A stretch of 29,135 bases of DNA from JANMEB01 sp041740495. GTDB taxonomy: Bacteria > Planctomycetota > Planctomycetia > Pirellulales > Pirellulaceae. Location: assembly GCA_041740495.1 (NCBI GenBank), contig JBGSLW010000010.1, positions 1 through 29,135 of the forward strand, read 5' to 3'. This document shows, piece after piece, positions 6,959 to 15,425 of the stretch. Numbering within the stretch: the stretch's first letter is position 1; each line of letters opens with the position of its first letter. The position numbers and the translations under genes are program-made. The notes beneath the pieces are model-generated. The model saw only the letters and a program-made list of their open reading frames with translations. It had not been told where the DNA came from and searched no databases.

Positions 6959-8146
6959 ATGAACCTGCTCTCCCGTTACGTCTTATTCGAACTGACGAAA
7001 GTCTTCGTCGTGACCGTCTTCGGCATGACGACGACGATGATGTTAGCAGGAGTGGTCCAGGAAGCCGTCCAGCAGAATTTGACGCCGGATACGATCCTGC
7101 AACTGATCCCCTATCTAGTTCCCAAGGCTTTGATTTTTGCGATTCCTGCCACGACGCTGTTCGCCGTCTGCAATATCTACGCGCGCATGTCGGCGACGAA
7201 CGAGTTGGTCGCGATTAAGTCGATGGGGCAATCGCCATTGGTCGTCGTCTGGCCCGCGATCATTCTGGCGTTTCTGCTGAGTCTGGTAACGGTGGTGCTC
7301 AACGACTTGGCGCTTCCGTGGGGGCGACAAGGGGTCTATCGTGTGATTCTGAACTCCGTGGAGAAGACGATTTACGCGGTCCTGGCGGCGGATCAGAAGT
7401 TCAGCAATGGGCGGCTCTCGTTTGCGGTGCGCGAGATCGACGGCCGCAACTTGTACGGCTTGCAGGTACGCAAGTTCGATCCGGATCCGCAAAAAGGATT
7501 TCGGCTGGCGGCCGAACAAGCTCGTCTTTCGAACGATCCGGTCTCCCACAAGTTGCTGATTTGGATAAAAAACGGGACGTTTCAGATCGGCGACGCGACC
7601 ACGGTCACGATCGACGAAGACACGATCCCTTTGGAGCTGAGCGACGCCACGCGGAAGCCCAAGAGCATGGACGACAATCCGTCCCTGGTTCCGCTCAGCG
7701 AAATGGCGCAACAGTATCGCAATTGCAGCCAGCATCTGATCCAACAGCGCCGCAATCTGGCGATGTCGGCGGCGTTCCAGATGCTGGGGGGGAATCTGGT
7801 CGGGCTGACCGACCCAATTTGGGCGCCCGAGTTTCACGAGCTGCGGGAGGTGGAGATTCGCAAGCACAAGATCGCATGCGAGCCGTGGCGGAGATGGGCC
7901 AACGGCTTCAGTTGTCTCTGTTTTGTGATGGTCGGCGCCCCGCTGGCCTTGCGACTGCAGAAAGCCGACTTCTGGATCGTGTTCTTTCTCTGCTTCTTTC
8001 CAATCATCTTGGTCTATTATCCGCTGTTGATGTTCGGGGTGAGTCAGACCAAGAACGGGACGCTTCCCCCCATGTTTGTCTGGTTCGGCAACGCGGTGCT
8101 GTTGGTGGCGGGATCGTACATGCTGGCGCAATTGGCCCGCAAATAG
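6959..8146 (+). CDS. LptF/LptG (YjgP/YjgQ)-family permease
   Basis: This 395-aa inner-membrane protein has the YjgP/YjgQ layout. Three helices lie at the N-terminus (about residues 13-33, 52-74 and 96-116), a periplasmic beta-rich domain lies in the middle (about 125-300), and three helices lie at the C-terminus (about 317-333, 340-360 and 370-391). Family signatures include LLSRYVLFELTKVF, the loop ARMSATNELVAIKSMGQSP and GAPLALRLQKADFW. LptF and LptG form the permease of the LptB2FG transporter that extracts lipopolysaccharide from the inner membrane. Which paralogue this is cannot be decided here, and no lptB or second permease gene is adjacent, so the partners are encoded elsewhere. The ATG at 6959 opens directly on the conserved N-terminus. 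Confidence 0.9.
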   Translation: MNLLSRYVLFELTKVFVVTVFGMTTTMMLAGVVQEAVQQNLTPDTILQLIPYLVPKALIFAIPATTLFAVCNIYARMSATNELVAIKSMGQSPLVVVWPAIILAFLLSLVTVVLNDLALPWGRQGVYRVILNSVEKTIYAVLAADQKFSNGRLSFAVREIDGRNLYGLQVRKFDPDPQKGFRLAAEQARLSNDPVSHKLLIWIKNGTFQIGDATTVTIDEDTIPLELSDATRKPKSMDDNPSLVPLSEMAQQYRNCSQHLIQQRRNLAMSAAFQMLGGNLVGLTDPIWAPEFHELREVEIRKHKIACEPWRRWANGFSCLCFVMVGAPLALRLQKADFWIVFFLCFFPIILVYYPLLMFGVSQTKNGTLPPMFVWFGNAVLLVAGSYMLAQLARK

Positions 8147-8171
8147 ATGGGTTTTCTCCCTGCTTTTGGCG

Positions 8172-8201
8172 TTGTCCGCGGGAGGCTGCCTCTTCTAGAC
8201 T
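8172..8201 (+). promoter_or_regulatory. candidate promoter of the two-component pair
   Basis: TTGTCC (8172-8177) and TAGACT (8196-8201) are 18 nt apart and end 63 nt before the kinase ATG. The match is partial (about 4/6 in each box). Confidence 0.3.
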
Positions 8202-8264
8202 TCGCCACCCGATAAGCGGCGCCCGCTTCGGGACTTGCCGCATCCCTTACCCGAGTTTCAAGCG

Positions 8265-9872
8265 ATGTTTGCGCGATCGAAAATTCGAACGCAAATGTAC
8301 CTGGGGCTGGCCCTCCTGGTCGTCGCCGCGGTCGTCTTATCGGGCTCGGGGATCCACGGGGCGGCTAAGTTCCGCGAACTGACGAAGAACATCCGCACGC
8401 GGATGTGGGAGCTGCCACGGACGGCCGAGTTGAACCGGTCGATCGCCGATCTCCGCGTCGCCTTCTCCCAACTCACGCGGCCCGCCGAATTCGGCAGCGT
8501 CACGGCCCGCGAACCGACCTCGCGCAGTTGGGCTCTGGCGGAATTCGTCGAACGGATGCGCTTCGTACGGATTGCTCTCAAAGACTACCACGAGCAACTG
8601 CTCACCCAGCAGCTCAGCGACCCGCGGATCGCCGACATTACGTCCGAACTCTCGACGGTGGGAGAAATCGTGGTCCACCTGGATCAAATCGACGGTCTGA
8701 TCCTGAATCCCGATCTGGTTTTCAACGACTACACGATCCGTTGCCAGCTGGATGACGAGATCGAGTGCCTCCAGCCGCTGGTCGGGTTACTGCCTGGCTT
8801 TCTCAAAGCTCGGATTGACGGGTTCTCCGACCAGGTCCGCGGCGAGTATTACTCGTGGATGTTGATCAGTTGCCTCTTCCTGGTGGTTGCGATCATCCTG
8901 TTGGTTCGCCTGGTGACGACGTTTCGCAAGTTGATCTTCAAGCCGTTGGAGGGACTGATCGCCGGCTCGCGGAGGGTGGCCCAGGGGGAATACGAGTTCC
9001 GCATCCGCACGCAAGGCGTCGGTGAACTGCAAGAGCTGGCGACGGCGTTCAACGAAATGACGCATCGCTTTTACGAAATCAAAACCGACTTGGACGAACA
9101 GGTCCGCCAGCGGACGCAGGAGATCGTGCGCAAAGAGCAGTTGGCCAGCGTCGGCTTCCTGGCGGCGGGGGTGGCGCACGAGATCAACAACCCGCTGGCG
9201 GCGATCGCCTGGTCGGCCGAGTCGCTGGAAATGCGATTGGACGAGATCCTGGCTTCCCTCGGACCGGTGTCCGCTCCACCCGAGTCGATCGAGCAAATGC
9301 GGAAGTATTTGCAGCGCATCCAGGGCGAAGCCTTCCGCTGCAAGGACATCACCGCCGGATTGCTGGACTTTTCCCGTTTGGGGGACGCCCGCAAAACCGA
9401 AACCGACTTGCGCAGTCTGGTCGAGGGGATTGTGGAAATGGTCCGGCCGCTGGACAAATACCGCGACCGGACGATCGAGCTGTCCGGCCCCTCCCTGGTG
9501 CTGGCCGAGGTCAACCCGCAGGAGATGAAACAAGTCGTCTTGAACCTGGTCGCCAATGCACTCGACAGCCTGTCCCCGGGAGGCTGCGTCCGCATCCGCC
9601 TGACCGAGTCGACTGCCGATTGCCAGTTGATCGTGGAAGATAACGGCTGCGGGATGGACGCTGAGGTCCAACAGCATTTGTTCGAGCCCTTTTTCACCCG
9701 CCGCGCCGACGGCTCCGGAACAGGACTGGGACTCTCCATCACCTACCGTATCATCGAAGAACACGGCGGTTCGATCCGGGCGTTCAGCCCGGGGGTCGGT
9801 CGCGGTTCGCGATTCACGGTGACCTTACCCCGAAAGCAACATGCGCAAAAGCAAAAACAACTCGCCGCTTGA
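8265..9872 (+). CDS. membrane sensor histidine kinase (NtrB-like)
   Basis: With the ATG at 8265 the protein is 535 aa. Its order is helix 1 (11-30), a periplasmic sensing region of about 165 residues with no recognised domain, helix 2 (197-219), HAMP (about 216-270), a short coiled coil and the HisKA site GFLAAGVAHEINNPLAAI with phospho-accepting His305. The ATPase domain follows, with N box NLVANALDSL (428-436), G1 VEDNGCGMD (457-465), F box LFEPFFTRR (472-480) and G2 GSGTGLGLSI (483-492). The HEINNPL type of H box is typical of kinases that pair with sigma54 activators. The next gene overlaps it by 32 bp and encodes such an activator, so they almost certainly form one signalling pair. The signal is unknown. 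An in-frame TTG at 8235 is a weaker start. Confidence 0.93.
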   Translation: MFARSKIRTQMYLGLALLVVAAVVLSGSGIHGAAKFRELTKNIRTRMWELPRTAELNRSIADLRVAFSQLTRPAEFGSVTAREPTSRSWALAEFVERMRFVRIALKDYHEQLLTQQLSDPRIADITSELSTVGEIVVHLDQIDGLILNPDLVFNDYTIRCQLDDEIECLQPLVGLLPGFLKARIDGFSDQVRGEYYSWMLISCLFLVVAIILLVRLVTTFRKLIFKPLEGLIAGSRRVAQGEYEFRIRTQGVGELQELATAFNEMTHRFYEIKTDLDEQVRQRTQEIVRKEQLASVGFLAAGVAHEINNPLAAIAWSAESLEMRLDEILASLGPVSAPPESIEQMRKYLQRIQGEAFRCKDITAGLLDFSRLGDARKTETDLRSLVEGIVEMVRPLDKYRDRTIELSGPSLVLAEVNPQEMKQVVLNLVANALDSLSPGGCVRIRLTESTADCQLIVEDNGCGMDAEVQQHLFEPFFTRRADGSGTGLGLSITYRIIEEHGGSIRAFSPGVGRGSRFTVTLPRKQHAQKQKQLAA

Positions 9873-11232
9873 CCGGCTGAACGTCTTGTTCGCCGATGAC
9901 GAAGTGCAACTCCAGGAATTGATCCGCGAGGAGATCCCGCGGATGGGGCATCGGGTCACCGTCTGTCCGGACGGGTTGACGGCGATTGCCGCCGCAGAGC
10001 GCAATCAGTTCGATTGTCTCCTGGTCGACTTGGATATGCCGGGGATGCACGGGATCGAGGTGATTGCGCGGGTGCGCGAGCTTTCCCCGGCCTGCGAAAC
10101 GATCGTGCTGACCGGCAAGGGATCGACCGAAACGGCGATCGCGGCACTCCGGCATGGCGCGATGGACTACTTGCTCAAACCGTGCAAACTGGCCGAACTC
10201 CGCAGCCTGTTGGCCCGTGTGGAGGAGAAGCGGCAATGGACCCAAAAGTGCCGAGCCCTGGAGTTGCGATTGGAGCGCTGCGAAGGGCCGTCGCACATGA
10301 TCGGCCGCCACGCGACGATGGCCGAGATCAAACTGCTGATCGCCCGCGTCGCGCCCACCCCGTCGACCGTGCTGGTCGTCGGCGAAACCGGCACCGGCAA
10401 AGAACTGGTCGCCCGTTCCTTGCACGCACAGAGCGACCGCGCCGATCATCCGTTCGTGGCGATCAACTGCGCAGCGCTCCCGGAAAACCTGATCGAAAGC
10501 GAACTGTTTGGACATCGCAAGGGCGCGTTCACCGGCGCCGACCAGAGCCGAACCGGACTCTTCGAAGTCGCCAACGGCGGTACGTTGTTCCTGGACGAGA
10601 TCGGCGAGCTTCCCAAGACGATGCAATCGAAACTGCTCCGCGTTTTGGAGAGCGGCGAAGTCCGGCGGATCGGCGACAACGAACCATTCGAAGTCGATGT
10701 GCGGATCGTGGCCGCCACGAACCGCGACCTTGTGCAAATGGTCCGCGACGACCTATTCCGCGAGGATTTGATGTACCGGATCAACACGTTCGAGATTCGC
10801 CTCCCCCCGCTGCGCGAACGGCCCAGCGATATCCCCGAGCTCGCCGCGCATCTGGTGAAGCGATTCCGTGCCGACGCCGCCGCTCGCACCTCGCTCTTCA
10901 CGCCGGCAGCGCTCGACCACCTGCGGCAACACCGCTGGCCCGGGAATATCCGCGAATTGGCGAACGCCTTGGAGCGCGCCGCCATCCTCTGCGACCAATT
11001 GCCGATCGACGTCGGGCACCTCCCCACCTGGCTGGCTGGAAATGCCGCGCTGGCGCAGCCCAAAGACTGGCTGGCTGGCAAGACGTTGCGCGAAATCGAA
11101 TACGCGGCGATCGACGCCGCACTCGAACGCCACCGTGGGAACAAGATCGCCGCCACCGAAGAACTCGGCATCAGCGTCAAAACGCTCTACAACCGGCTGA
11201 ACGAATTGGACGCACTCCGCCGGGCCGCGTGA
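9841..11232 (+). CDS. NtrC-family response regulator, sigma54-dependent activator
   Basis: This 463-aa regulator has three domains. The receiver (about 12-128) has acidic residues Asp19/Asp20, the phosphorylation site Asp63 in LLVDLDMPGM, and Lys113. The AAA+ sigma54-interaction domain (about 152-385) has Walker A GETGTGKE (181-188), the sigma54-contacting GAFTGA loop (228-233), Walker B GTLFLDEIGELP (247-258) and the FREDLMYRIN segment. A Fis-type helix-turn-helix lies at the C-terminus (about 418-458, IAATEELGISVKTLYNRL). It should activate sigma54 promoters when phosphorylated by the kinase encoded just upstream. Its ATG lies 32 bp inside the kinase gene. No convincing -24/-12 promoter was seen in this window, so its targets are probably elsewhere. 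Confidence 0.95.
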   Translation: MRKSKNNSPLDRLNVLFADDEVQLQELIREEIPRMGHRVTVCPDGLTAIAAAERNQFDCLLVDLDMPGMHGIEVIARVRELSPACETIVLTGKGSTETAIAALRHGAMDYLLKPCKLAELRSLLARVEEKRQWTQKCRALELRLERCEGPSHMIGRHATMAEIKLLIARVAPTPSTVLVVGETGTGKELVARSLHAQSDRADHPFVAINCAALPENLIESELFGHRKGAFTGADQSRTGLFEVANGGTLFLDEIGELPKTMQSKLLRVLESGEVRRIGDNEPFEVDVRIVAATNRDLVQMVRDDLFREDLMYRINTFEIRLPPLRERPSDIPELAAHLVKRFRADAAARTSLFTPAALDHLRQHRWPGNIRELANALERAAILCDQLPIDVGHLPTWLAGNAALAQPKDWLAGKTLREIEYAAIDAALERHRGNKIAATEELGISVKTLYNRLNELDALRRAA

Positions 11233-11314
11233 TGAATGTTACTTGCCTCAGTGCATATACGCAATTTGAATTGCAACCTCCCGCAGAAATTCCGAACGCA
11301 TTCGCAAATTCGGT

Positions 11315-11362
11315 TTCACCCTCCCGCGGGAGGGTCGGCCGCAGGACGCGGCCGGGGAGGGC
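11315..11362 (+). repeat. double-hairpin intergenic element, copy A
   Basis: The element holds an 18-nt perfect palindrome (11318-11335, ACCCTCCCG and its complement) followed by a stem-loop CGGCCGC-AGGAC-GCGGCCG (11336-11354) and GGGGAGGG. The same arrangement in the opposite orientation occurs at 22270-22318 and, diverged, at 25429-25486. Here it lies between the response regulator gene and the 3' end of the convergent orphan gene, so it could act as a terminator. The rest of 11233-11464 shows nothing else recognisable. Confidence 0.85.
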
Positions 11363-11464
11363 CAATGTGCCGGTCGCGAACCTCACGGATCGACCTTTCC
11401 GCATCGAGAAGGGATCGTGCACGCAACTCCTAACAACCCAAACTTGCAGTTGACCGAGCTCCTT

Positions 11465-13054
11465 CTACTTTCGAAATCGCACAATCAAGTCGTCACCAAT
11501 CCCCAGTTTCCCCTCGTCCACCCCTCCGTTGTCCACGAAGTCGCCGCCTATGCTATACAGCAAAAAACCGCGATCTTCACGACGGTAGGTAAGCGGCCGC
11601 ATGCCAAAAAGATCTTGCGGAATTTGTTCCATGAATTGCGGCACGAGTTCGCTAAGGTCGTCAGGATAGTTTCCTTCGTGCTCATCTCGGTATGCTGACA
11701 AAGCAGCGGTCGTGCGAAGATTGATGTCCTGCTGCTCGACGCGGGCATCGGCAAAATGGACGTGCAACATCGATGGAAACCAGAGCTGGTGGATCACTCG
11801 AGCCATTGCGATCGAATAGTACTGATTGAGAATCAGCGGCACCAACCGCAACAACGAACCATCGAATTCGGACTGCAGTTTCCGAACTGCAATCAGCCTT
11901 TCAACGACTCCCGAGTCGTGGGTACGTTCGTGAAAGCGGTCAAATTCGAGATTGGTAAGTCGCATGACGGTTGACCAATCAATCTCCTGCTGAGCGAGCC
12001 ATTGGACCATGGCTGGCGGATCTCCGGAGTATCGAAACAACATTTCATTACCTAGCGAATGCTGTTGGATCGCGTCCAGCAAAGTTAGCCGTTCAGCAAA
12101 CTCCATTCCATCTGCCAATGTTTGGCGCCGTGGCAATGCACCCAACTGTTTGACGCATTCTTCGTGCATTGACTTGGATAAGGGACTATATTCAAAGAAC
12201 GCTAACTCGCCTTGAACGGCAACCTTTTCGATCGCAAGCCCTGTGAGTTTTTGTACCAGTGAGTACCCTTGGGTCAGTAGCCGTCCGAGCCGATGCGCGG
12301 CGTGCAAATTTGCCCAAGCGCGGTGCAGTTCACCACTTCCCAGCGACAACATCGCACGGCACACAAGAGCCCGTCCAACATCTCGGCAGCGACTTGTCCA
12401 CGGCTGCTCAGCACCTAATAATCCCGCGGTATGGCGACCGTCGGCACTTTCGATGTGAATGGCCGGTACGAAGTATTGTTCGCGAAGTACTGCCGTCTGT
12501 ACCTTAGCTAAGGCCGCGTCGTTTCGATCCAACCATTTCTTGACGTTAGGGAATTCTACGTCGCTCCACGGTCGCACAAGGATGTCGTGACTCCCAGAGC
12601 GAAATGTCTCGCTGTCATTCGGTGCCCAATCACCGACAAACTCGCCGATGTCAACGAAATAATCTCCCCCCTCATGAGGTGCCTCGACTCCCAAGATTTG
12701 ATAACACTTGGCGTCAACACGACCGTTCGCATCGCATGGACCAAATGCGTCGATCAGTAATACCGCCGCGTTTGACTCCTTCGGCACGATTGCAAGGAAC
12801 TTCTGGTTCACCGCCGCGACAAAGTCAACGCGACCGTGTCGATCCAGTGGACCAGTGACGAACGTTGTATCGACAGAGATTTGGATTGAGCGCGGCTTCT
12901 TTCCGAGCTGTTCTTGATCGTTTGGCTCTTGAATCGCAAAACCCGCATGCGCGACACATGCAACCAAGATTAGACATCTCCACGAATCGCTTAAGCGTCT
13001 ATCCCGGTACCGTTCACTCCCCTGAACCGGGGGAGAACGGAATGCGATACGCAT
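11465..13054 (-). CDS. hypothetical exported protein with a GspG-like C-terminal tail
   Basis: The ATG at 13054 is preceded by AAGGAG 9 nt upstream, the best ribosome site around. It gives 529 aa, against 543 aa from the ATG at 13096. The N-terminus has a long basic region, then a hydrophobic stretch, CLILVACVAHAGFA, that looks like a signal peptide or anchor ahead of QEPNDQEQ. The bulk is soluble, mixed helix with no domain I recognise. The last 80 residues read like the tail of a type II secretion pseudopilin: a helix (TAALSAYRDEHEGNYPDDLSELVPQF), then PQDLFGMRPLTYRREDRGFLLYSIGGDFVDNGG. Similar tails occur on large planctomycete proteins of unknown role (recalled, not checked). The gene is visibly less GC-rich than its neighbours and stands alone, which hints at a different history. 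No function is proposed. Confidence 0.72.
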   Translation of the reverse strand: MRIAFRSPPVQGSERYRDRRLSDSWRCLILVACVAHAGFAIQEPNDQEQLGKKPRSIQISVDTTFVTGPLDRHGRVDFVAAVNQKFLAIVPKESNAAVLLIDAFGPCDANGRVDAKCYQILGVEAPHEGGDYFVDIGEFVGDWAPNDSETFRSGSHDILVRPWSDVEFPNVKKWLDRNDAALAKVQTAVLREQYFVPAIHIESADGRHTAGLLGAEQPWTSRCRDVGRALVCRAMLSLGSGELHRAWANLHAAHRLGRLLTQGYSLVQKLTGLAIEKVAVQGELAFFEYSPLSKSMHEECVKQLGALPRRQTLADGMEFAERLTLLDAIQQHSLGNEMLFRYSGDPPAMVQWLAQQEIDWSTVMRLTNLEFDRFHERTHDSGVVERLIAVRKLQSEFDGSLLRLVPLILNQYYSIAMARVIHQLWFPSMLHVHFADARVEQQDINLRTTAALSAYRDEHEGNYPDDLSELVPQFMEQIPQDLFGMRPLTYRREDRGFLLYSIGGDFVDNGGVDEGKLGIGDDLIVRFRK

Positions 13055-13060
13055 TAAGCA

Positions 13061-13070
13061 GCTCTCCTTA
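13061..13070 (-). promoter_or_regulatory. ribosome binding site of the orphan gene
   Basis: On the minus strand AAGGAG lies 9 nt before the ATG at 13054. The two upstream in-frame ATGs (13075 and 13096) lack such a site. Confidence 0.55.
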
Positions 13071-13180
13071 CGCATGATGTCACGAAGTGAACGCATTTGT
13101 GGACAACCGACACTCTTATCCTTGTGCCGAAAAGACCGAGCCCTGATACGGGGAAAACGAGGGTGGAATCAGCCGGAAAC

Positions 13181-13196
13181 GACGTGAAAACACGTC
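13181..13196. other. stem-loop downstream of the cox operon
   Basis: GACGTG-AAAA-CACGTC is a perfect 6-bp stem with a 4-nt loop. It lies between the coxC stop and the orphan gene's start. An A run (13205-13211) precedes it in the direction of cox transcription as a T run, which is the wrong side for a classical terminator. Confidence 0.4.
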
Positions 13197-13243
13197 ACTG
13201 CTCAAAAAAAGTTATCACATGTTCGCCAATCGTGGGATTGCCT

Positions 13244-14458
13244 CTACCAAACATAAACTAGTACGAAAACCACCAGCCACACCGCATCCACGAAATGCCA
13301 ATAGGTCCCGAGGTTGTGGGCGAAATTGAACTGCTGGATCGTCAAACGCCGCAGGGCTAGGATCCCCATCACCAGCAGACCGCCTAGCAAGTGCAACGCG
13401 TGAAATCCGGTCAGCAGCCAGTAGCCGGCGATCCAACGATTGGCCCCCGGCAAGACGTACGGCAAACGGACGCCCAACCGTTGATTCAGTCCCTCGTCCA
13501 ACTTCGTCGGTTCCGGGGCAGGTCGATCGAGGTCCAAGCCGACTTGATGCAAGACCCACATCCGGTCGTCGATCGCACCCAATCGAGTATTCACGGCGGT
13601 TAGTCGCTCGCGCGCAGCGGTGACCGCGGCCTGCACCTCGCTGCCGTTCTGCTGAGCCGCCGGTGAATCTGCCGCCTGGCCGCCGACCGTGGTCAGCGAT
13701 CCCAACAGCTGGTCGAGCTGCACCTGCAATCGGGCTTTCTCCTCCTGCAACTCCTGCCGTTCCGGCAGGATCGTGTTGATTTCGGTCTGGAGGTAAGCCA
13801 TGGTCCCCGGAGCCGTCGCCCGGGTCGGCTCGATCACGTACGCCAGCGACTGCAAGGCCAACGCCTGCCGGAACGGATTGTTCGATTGCAACAGGACTCG
13901 CCCTGTCCAATCGACCAGGCCGAGCTTGATGCGATCCAGCCGCTCGATCTGAGTCGCGGCGGCGGGATCGGCCGTTGTCCGCAGCACCAGGGCAGTTCGC
14001 TGTCGAGACAACTGCCGGTTGAGCGACCCGAGGTATTCCAGGTCGGGCGCTGAGAACACCGCCAACTCGGGTTGCTGCGGGTACAGGCCGTGCCGCACCT
14101 TCACCGCGTATTCTCCCCCTTTGATCGCCAAAAAGATGGAGCCCAAAGCGATCGTCGCCCAAAGATACGACTTCGCCCGACCCGGCTGACTGCGCCCGAC
14201 CGCCGAGACCGTTTGCGTCATCGTCCAACTGGAGGCCAACAAGATCAGCGTGTTGACCAGCCCGACCCAAAGGTGCACGTGCACGTCGGCCGGCGTGGGC
14301 CACAGCGGTCCGCTGGAGATGCGCAGGATCAAATACACGGCGATGAGGCCCGCAAAGAACATGACCTCGGTCGACAAGAACAACAGCACGAACAGCCGAC
14401 TGGGAGGGATCGCCAGTCGGGGAGCAACCGCGGAACGGGACATCGGCAGCGAACTCAT
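13244..14458 (-). CDS. coxC: cytochrome c oxidase subunit III with a large central insertion
   Basis: This 404-aa protein is subunit III of the haem-copper oxidase, a membrane subunit that stabilises proton uptake by subunit I. It has subunit III features at both ends: helices at about 22-46 (LFVLLFLSTEVMFFAGLIAVYLIL), 61-85 and 97-121 (ending GGEY), then GYWLLTGFHALHLLGGLLVMG (345-365) and YWHFVDAVWLVVFVLVYVW (386-404). Short bacterial subunit III is about 200 aa. Here about 200 extra residues (about 130-335) separate helix 3 from helix 4. They are hydrophilic, rich in Gln, Glu, Arg and Leu, and contain probable coiled coils (YLQTEINTILPERQELQEEKARLQVQLDQ in two stretches, and AAVTAARERLTAVNTRL). 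The ATG at 14458 is chosen over a TTG one codon earlier. It is the last gene of the cox operon, 16 nt after ctaB. Confidence 0.88.
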   Translation of the reverse strand: MSSLPMSRSAVAPRLAIPPSRLFVLLFLSTEVMFFAGLIAVYLILRISSGPLWPTPADVHVHLWVGLVNTLILLASSWTMTQTVSAVGRSQPGRAKSYLWATIALGSIFLAIKGGEYAVKVRHGLYPQQPELAVFSAPDLEYLGSLNRQLSRQRTALVLRTTADPAAATQIERLDRIKLGLVDWTGRVLLQSNNPFRQALALQSLAYVIEPTRATAPGTMAYLQTEINTILPERQELQEEKARLQVQLDQLLGSLTTVGGQAADSPAAQQNGSEVQAAVTAARERLTAVNTRLGAIDDRMWVLHQVGLDLDRPAPEPTKLDEGLNQRLGVRLPYVLPGANRWIAGYWLLTGFHALHLLGGLLVMGILALRRLTIQQFNFAHNLGTYWHFVDAVWLVVFVLVYVW

Positions 14459-14474
14459 CAATTACCTTGCGTCG

Positions 14475-15395
14475 TTAGCGAGCCCAAGCCTGCGCCGCAA
14501 CCAGCGCCACCATGTAGAGCGGGAGATACAACAACGAAACGAACATCAAGCGCCGCGCCGTCCGATCGTCGACTGCTCGGAAGAATCGAAGCGAAGCGAG
14601 CAAATACCAGAGGTTCAATCCGCCGGCAACGAGCGCGAAAGCCAACGCCACACCCCTTTGCGGCAGCCAGAGCAAAGCCAGGGCGCTGACCGGGAACAAC
14701 GCCAGCGACGTGAGCACCGCGTGCCAACCGGCCAATCGCCCGCTGGGATCGACGACCGTCGCCATCTGCAAGCCTCCCAAGGCGTAGTCGCGGCGGTACA
14801 GCCAGGCGATCGCCATGAAATGAGGAAACTGCCACAGGAATAACACCGCGAAAAATACCCACGCCAACGGGGCCACCTTTCCGCAGGCGACAGCACCGAT
14901 CAAGATGGGCATTGCCCCCGGGACCGCTCCGACCAATGTGTTCCACCACGTGCGAACTTTGAGCGGCGTGTAGATCCAGACATACAGGATCCAGGTCGCC
15001 AGACCCAACAATCCCGCCAACCAGTTGACCAGCATCAGCAGGCAAACCAACCCGATTCCCAGCGTCACGGCGCCGAAAATCGCGACTTGGGTCGCTGTCA
15101 GACTTTGTCGCGGGAGGGGCCGATTCGCCGTGCGCGGCATCAAGAAATCGGTGTACCGCTCCAGATATTGGTTCCAGGCTGTGCCGCTGGCGGCCACCAA
15201 AGCGACCCCCACGGCGGAAAAGATGAGCGCCGCAAAACTGCTGCCGGGTCCAAACGACAACACGCCACCGACCACCACAGTCATCACGACCATGATCGAG
15301 ATCCGCGGCTTGATGAGCTCGACAAATTCGCGCGCGACCGACACAACCGACCCCGCTGCGTTCTTGGTTAATATGGTTTCCACGACATGATGCAT
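14475..15395 (-). CDS. ctaB: protohaem IX farnesyltransferase (haem O synthase)
   Basis: This 306-aa polytopic membrane enzyme of the UbiA prenyltransferase family attaches a farnesyl group to haem B to make haem O, the step before haem A. The first aspartate-rich region reads NQYLERYTDFLMPRTANRPLP, with the NxxxExxxD form in place of NxxxDxxxD. The second conserved stretch, YTPLKVRTWWNTLVGAVPGAMP, and the later FLWQFPHFMAIAWLYRRDYALGG are typical of CtaB. About eight or nine hydrophobic helices fill the rest. The length matches the family. It lies between ctaA (30 nt upstream) and coxC (16 nt downstream), so it supplies the oxidase encoded beside it. Confidence 0.96.
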   Translation of the reverse strand: MHHVVETILTKNAAGSVVSVAREFVELIKPRISIMVVMTVVVGGVLSFGPGSSFAALIFSAVGVALVAASGTAWNQYLERYTDFLMPRTANRPLPRQSLTATQVAIFGAVTLGIGLVCLLMLVNWLAGLLGLATWILYVWIYTPLKVRTWWNTLVGAVPGAMPILIGAVACGKVAPLAWVFFAVLFLWQFPHFMAIAWLYRRDYALGGLQMATVVDPSGRLAGWHAVLTSLALFPVSALALLWLPQRGVALAFALVAGGLNLWYLLASLRFFRAVDDRTARRLMFVSLLYLPLYMVALVAAQAWAR

Positions 15396-15425
15396 CTTAA
15401 AGGACGTCGATTCGGAAGTAGCCGC

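Noticed and set aside
13181..13211. Intrinsic terminator of the cox operon at the GACGTG hairpin
   Set aside because: In the direction of cox transcription the T run comes before the hairpin, not after it, and on the + strand an A run follows. Kept only as a stem-loop.
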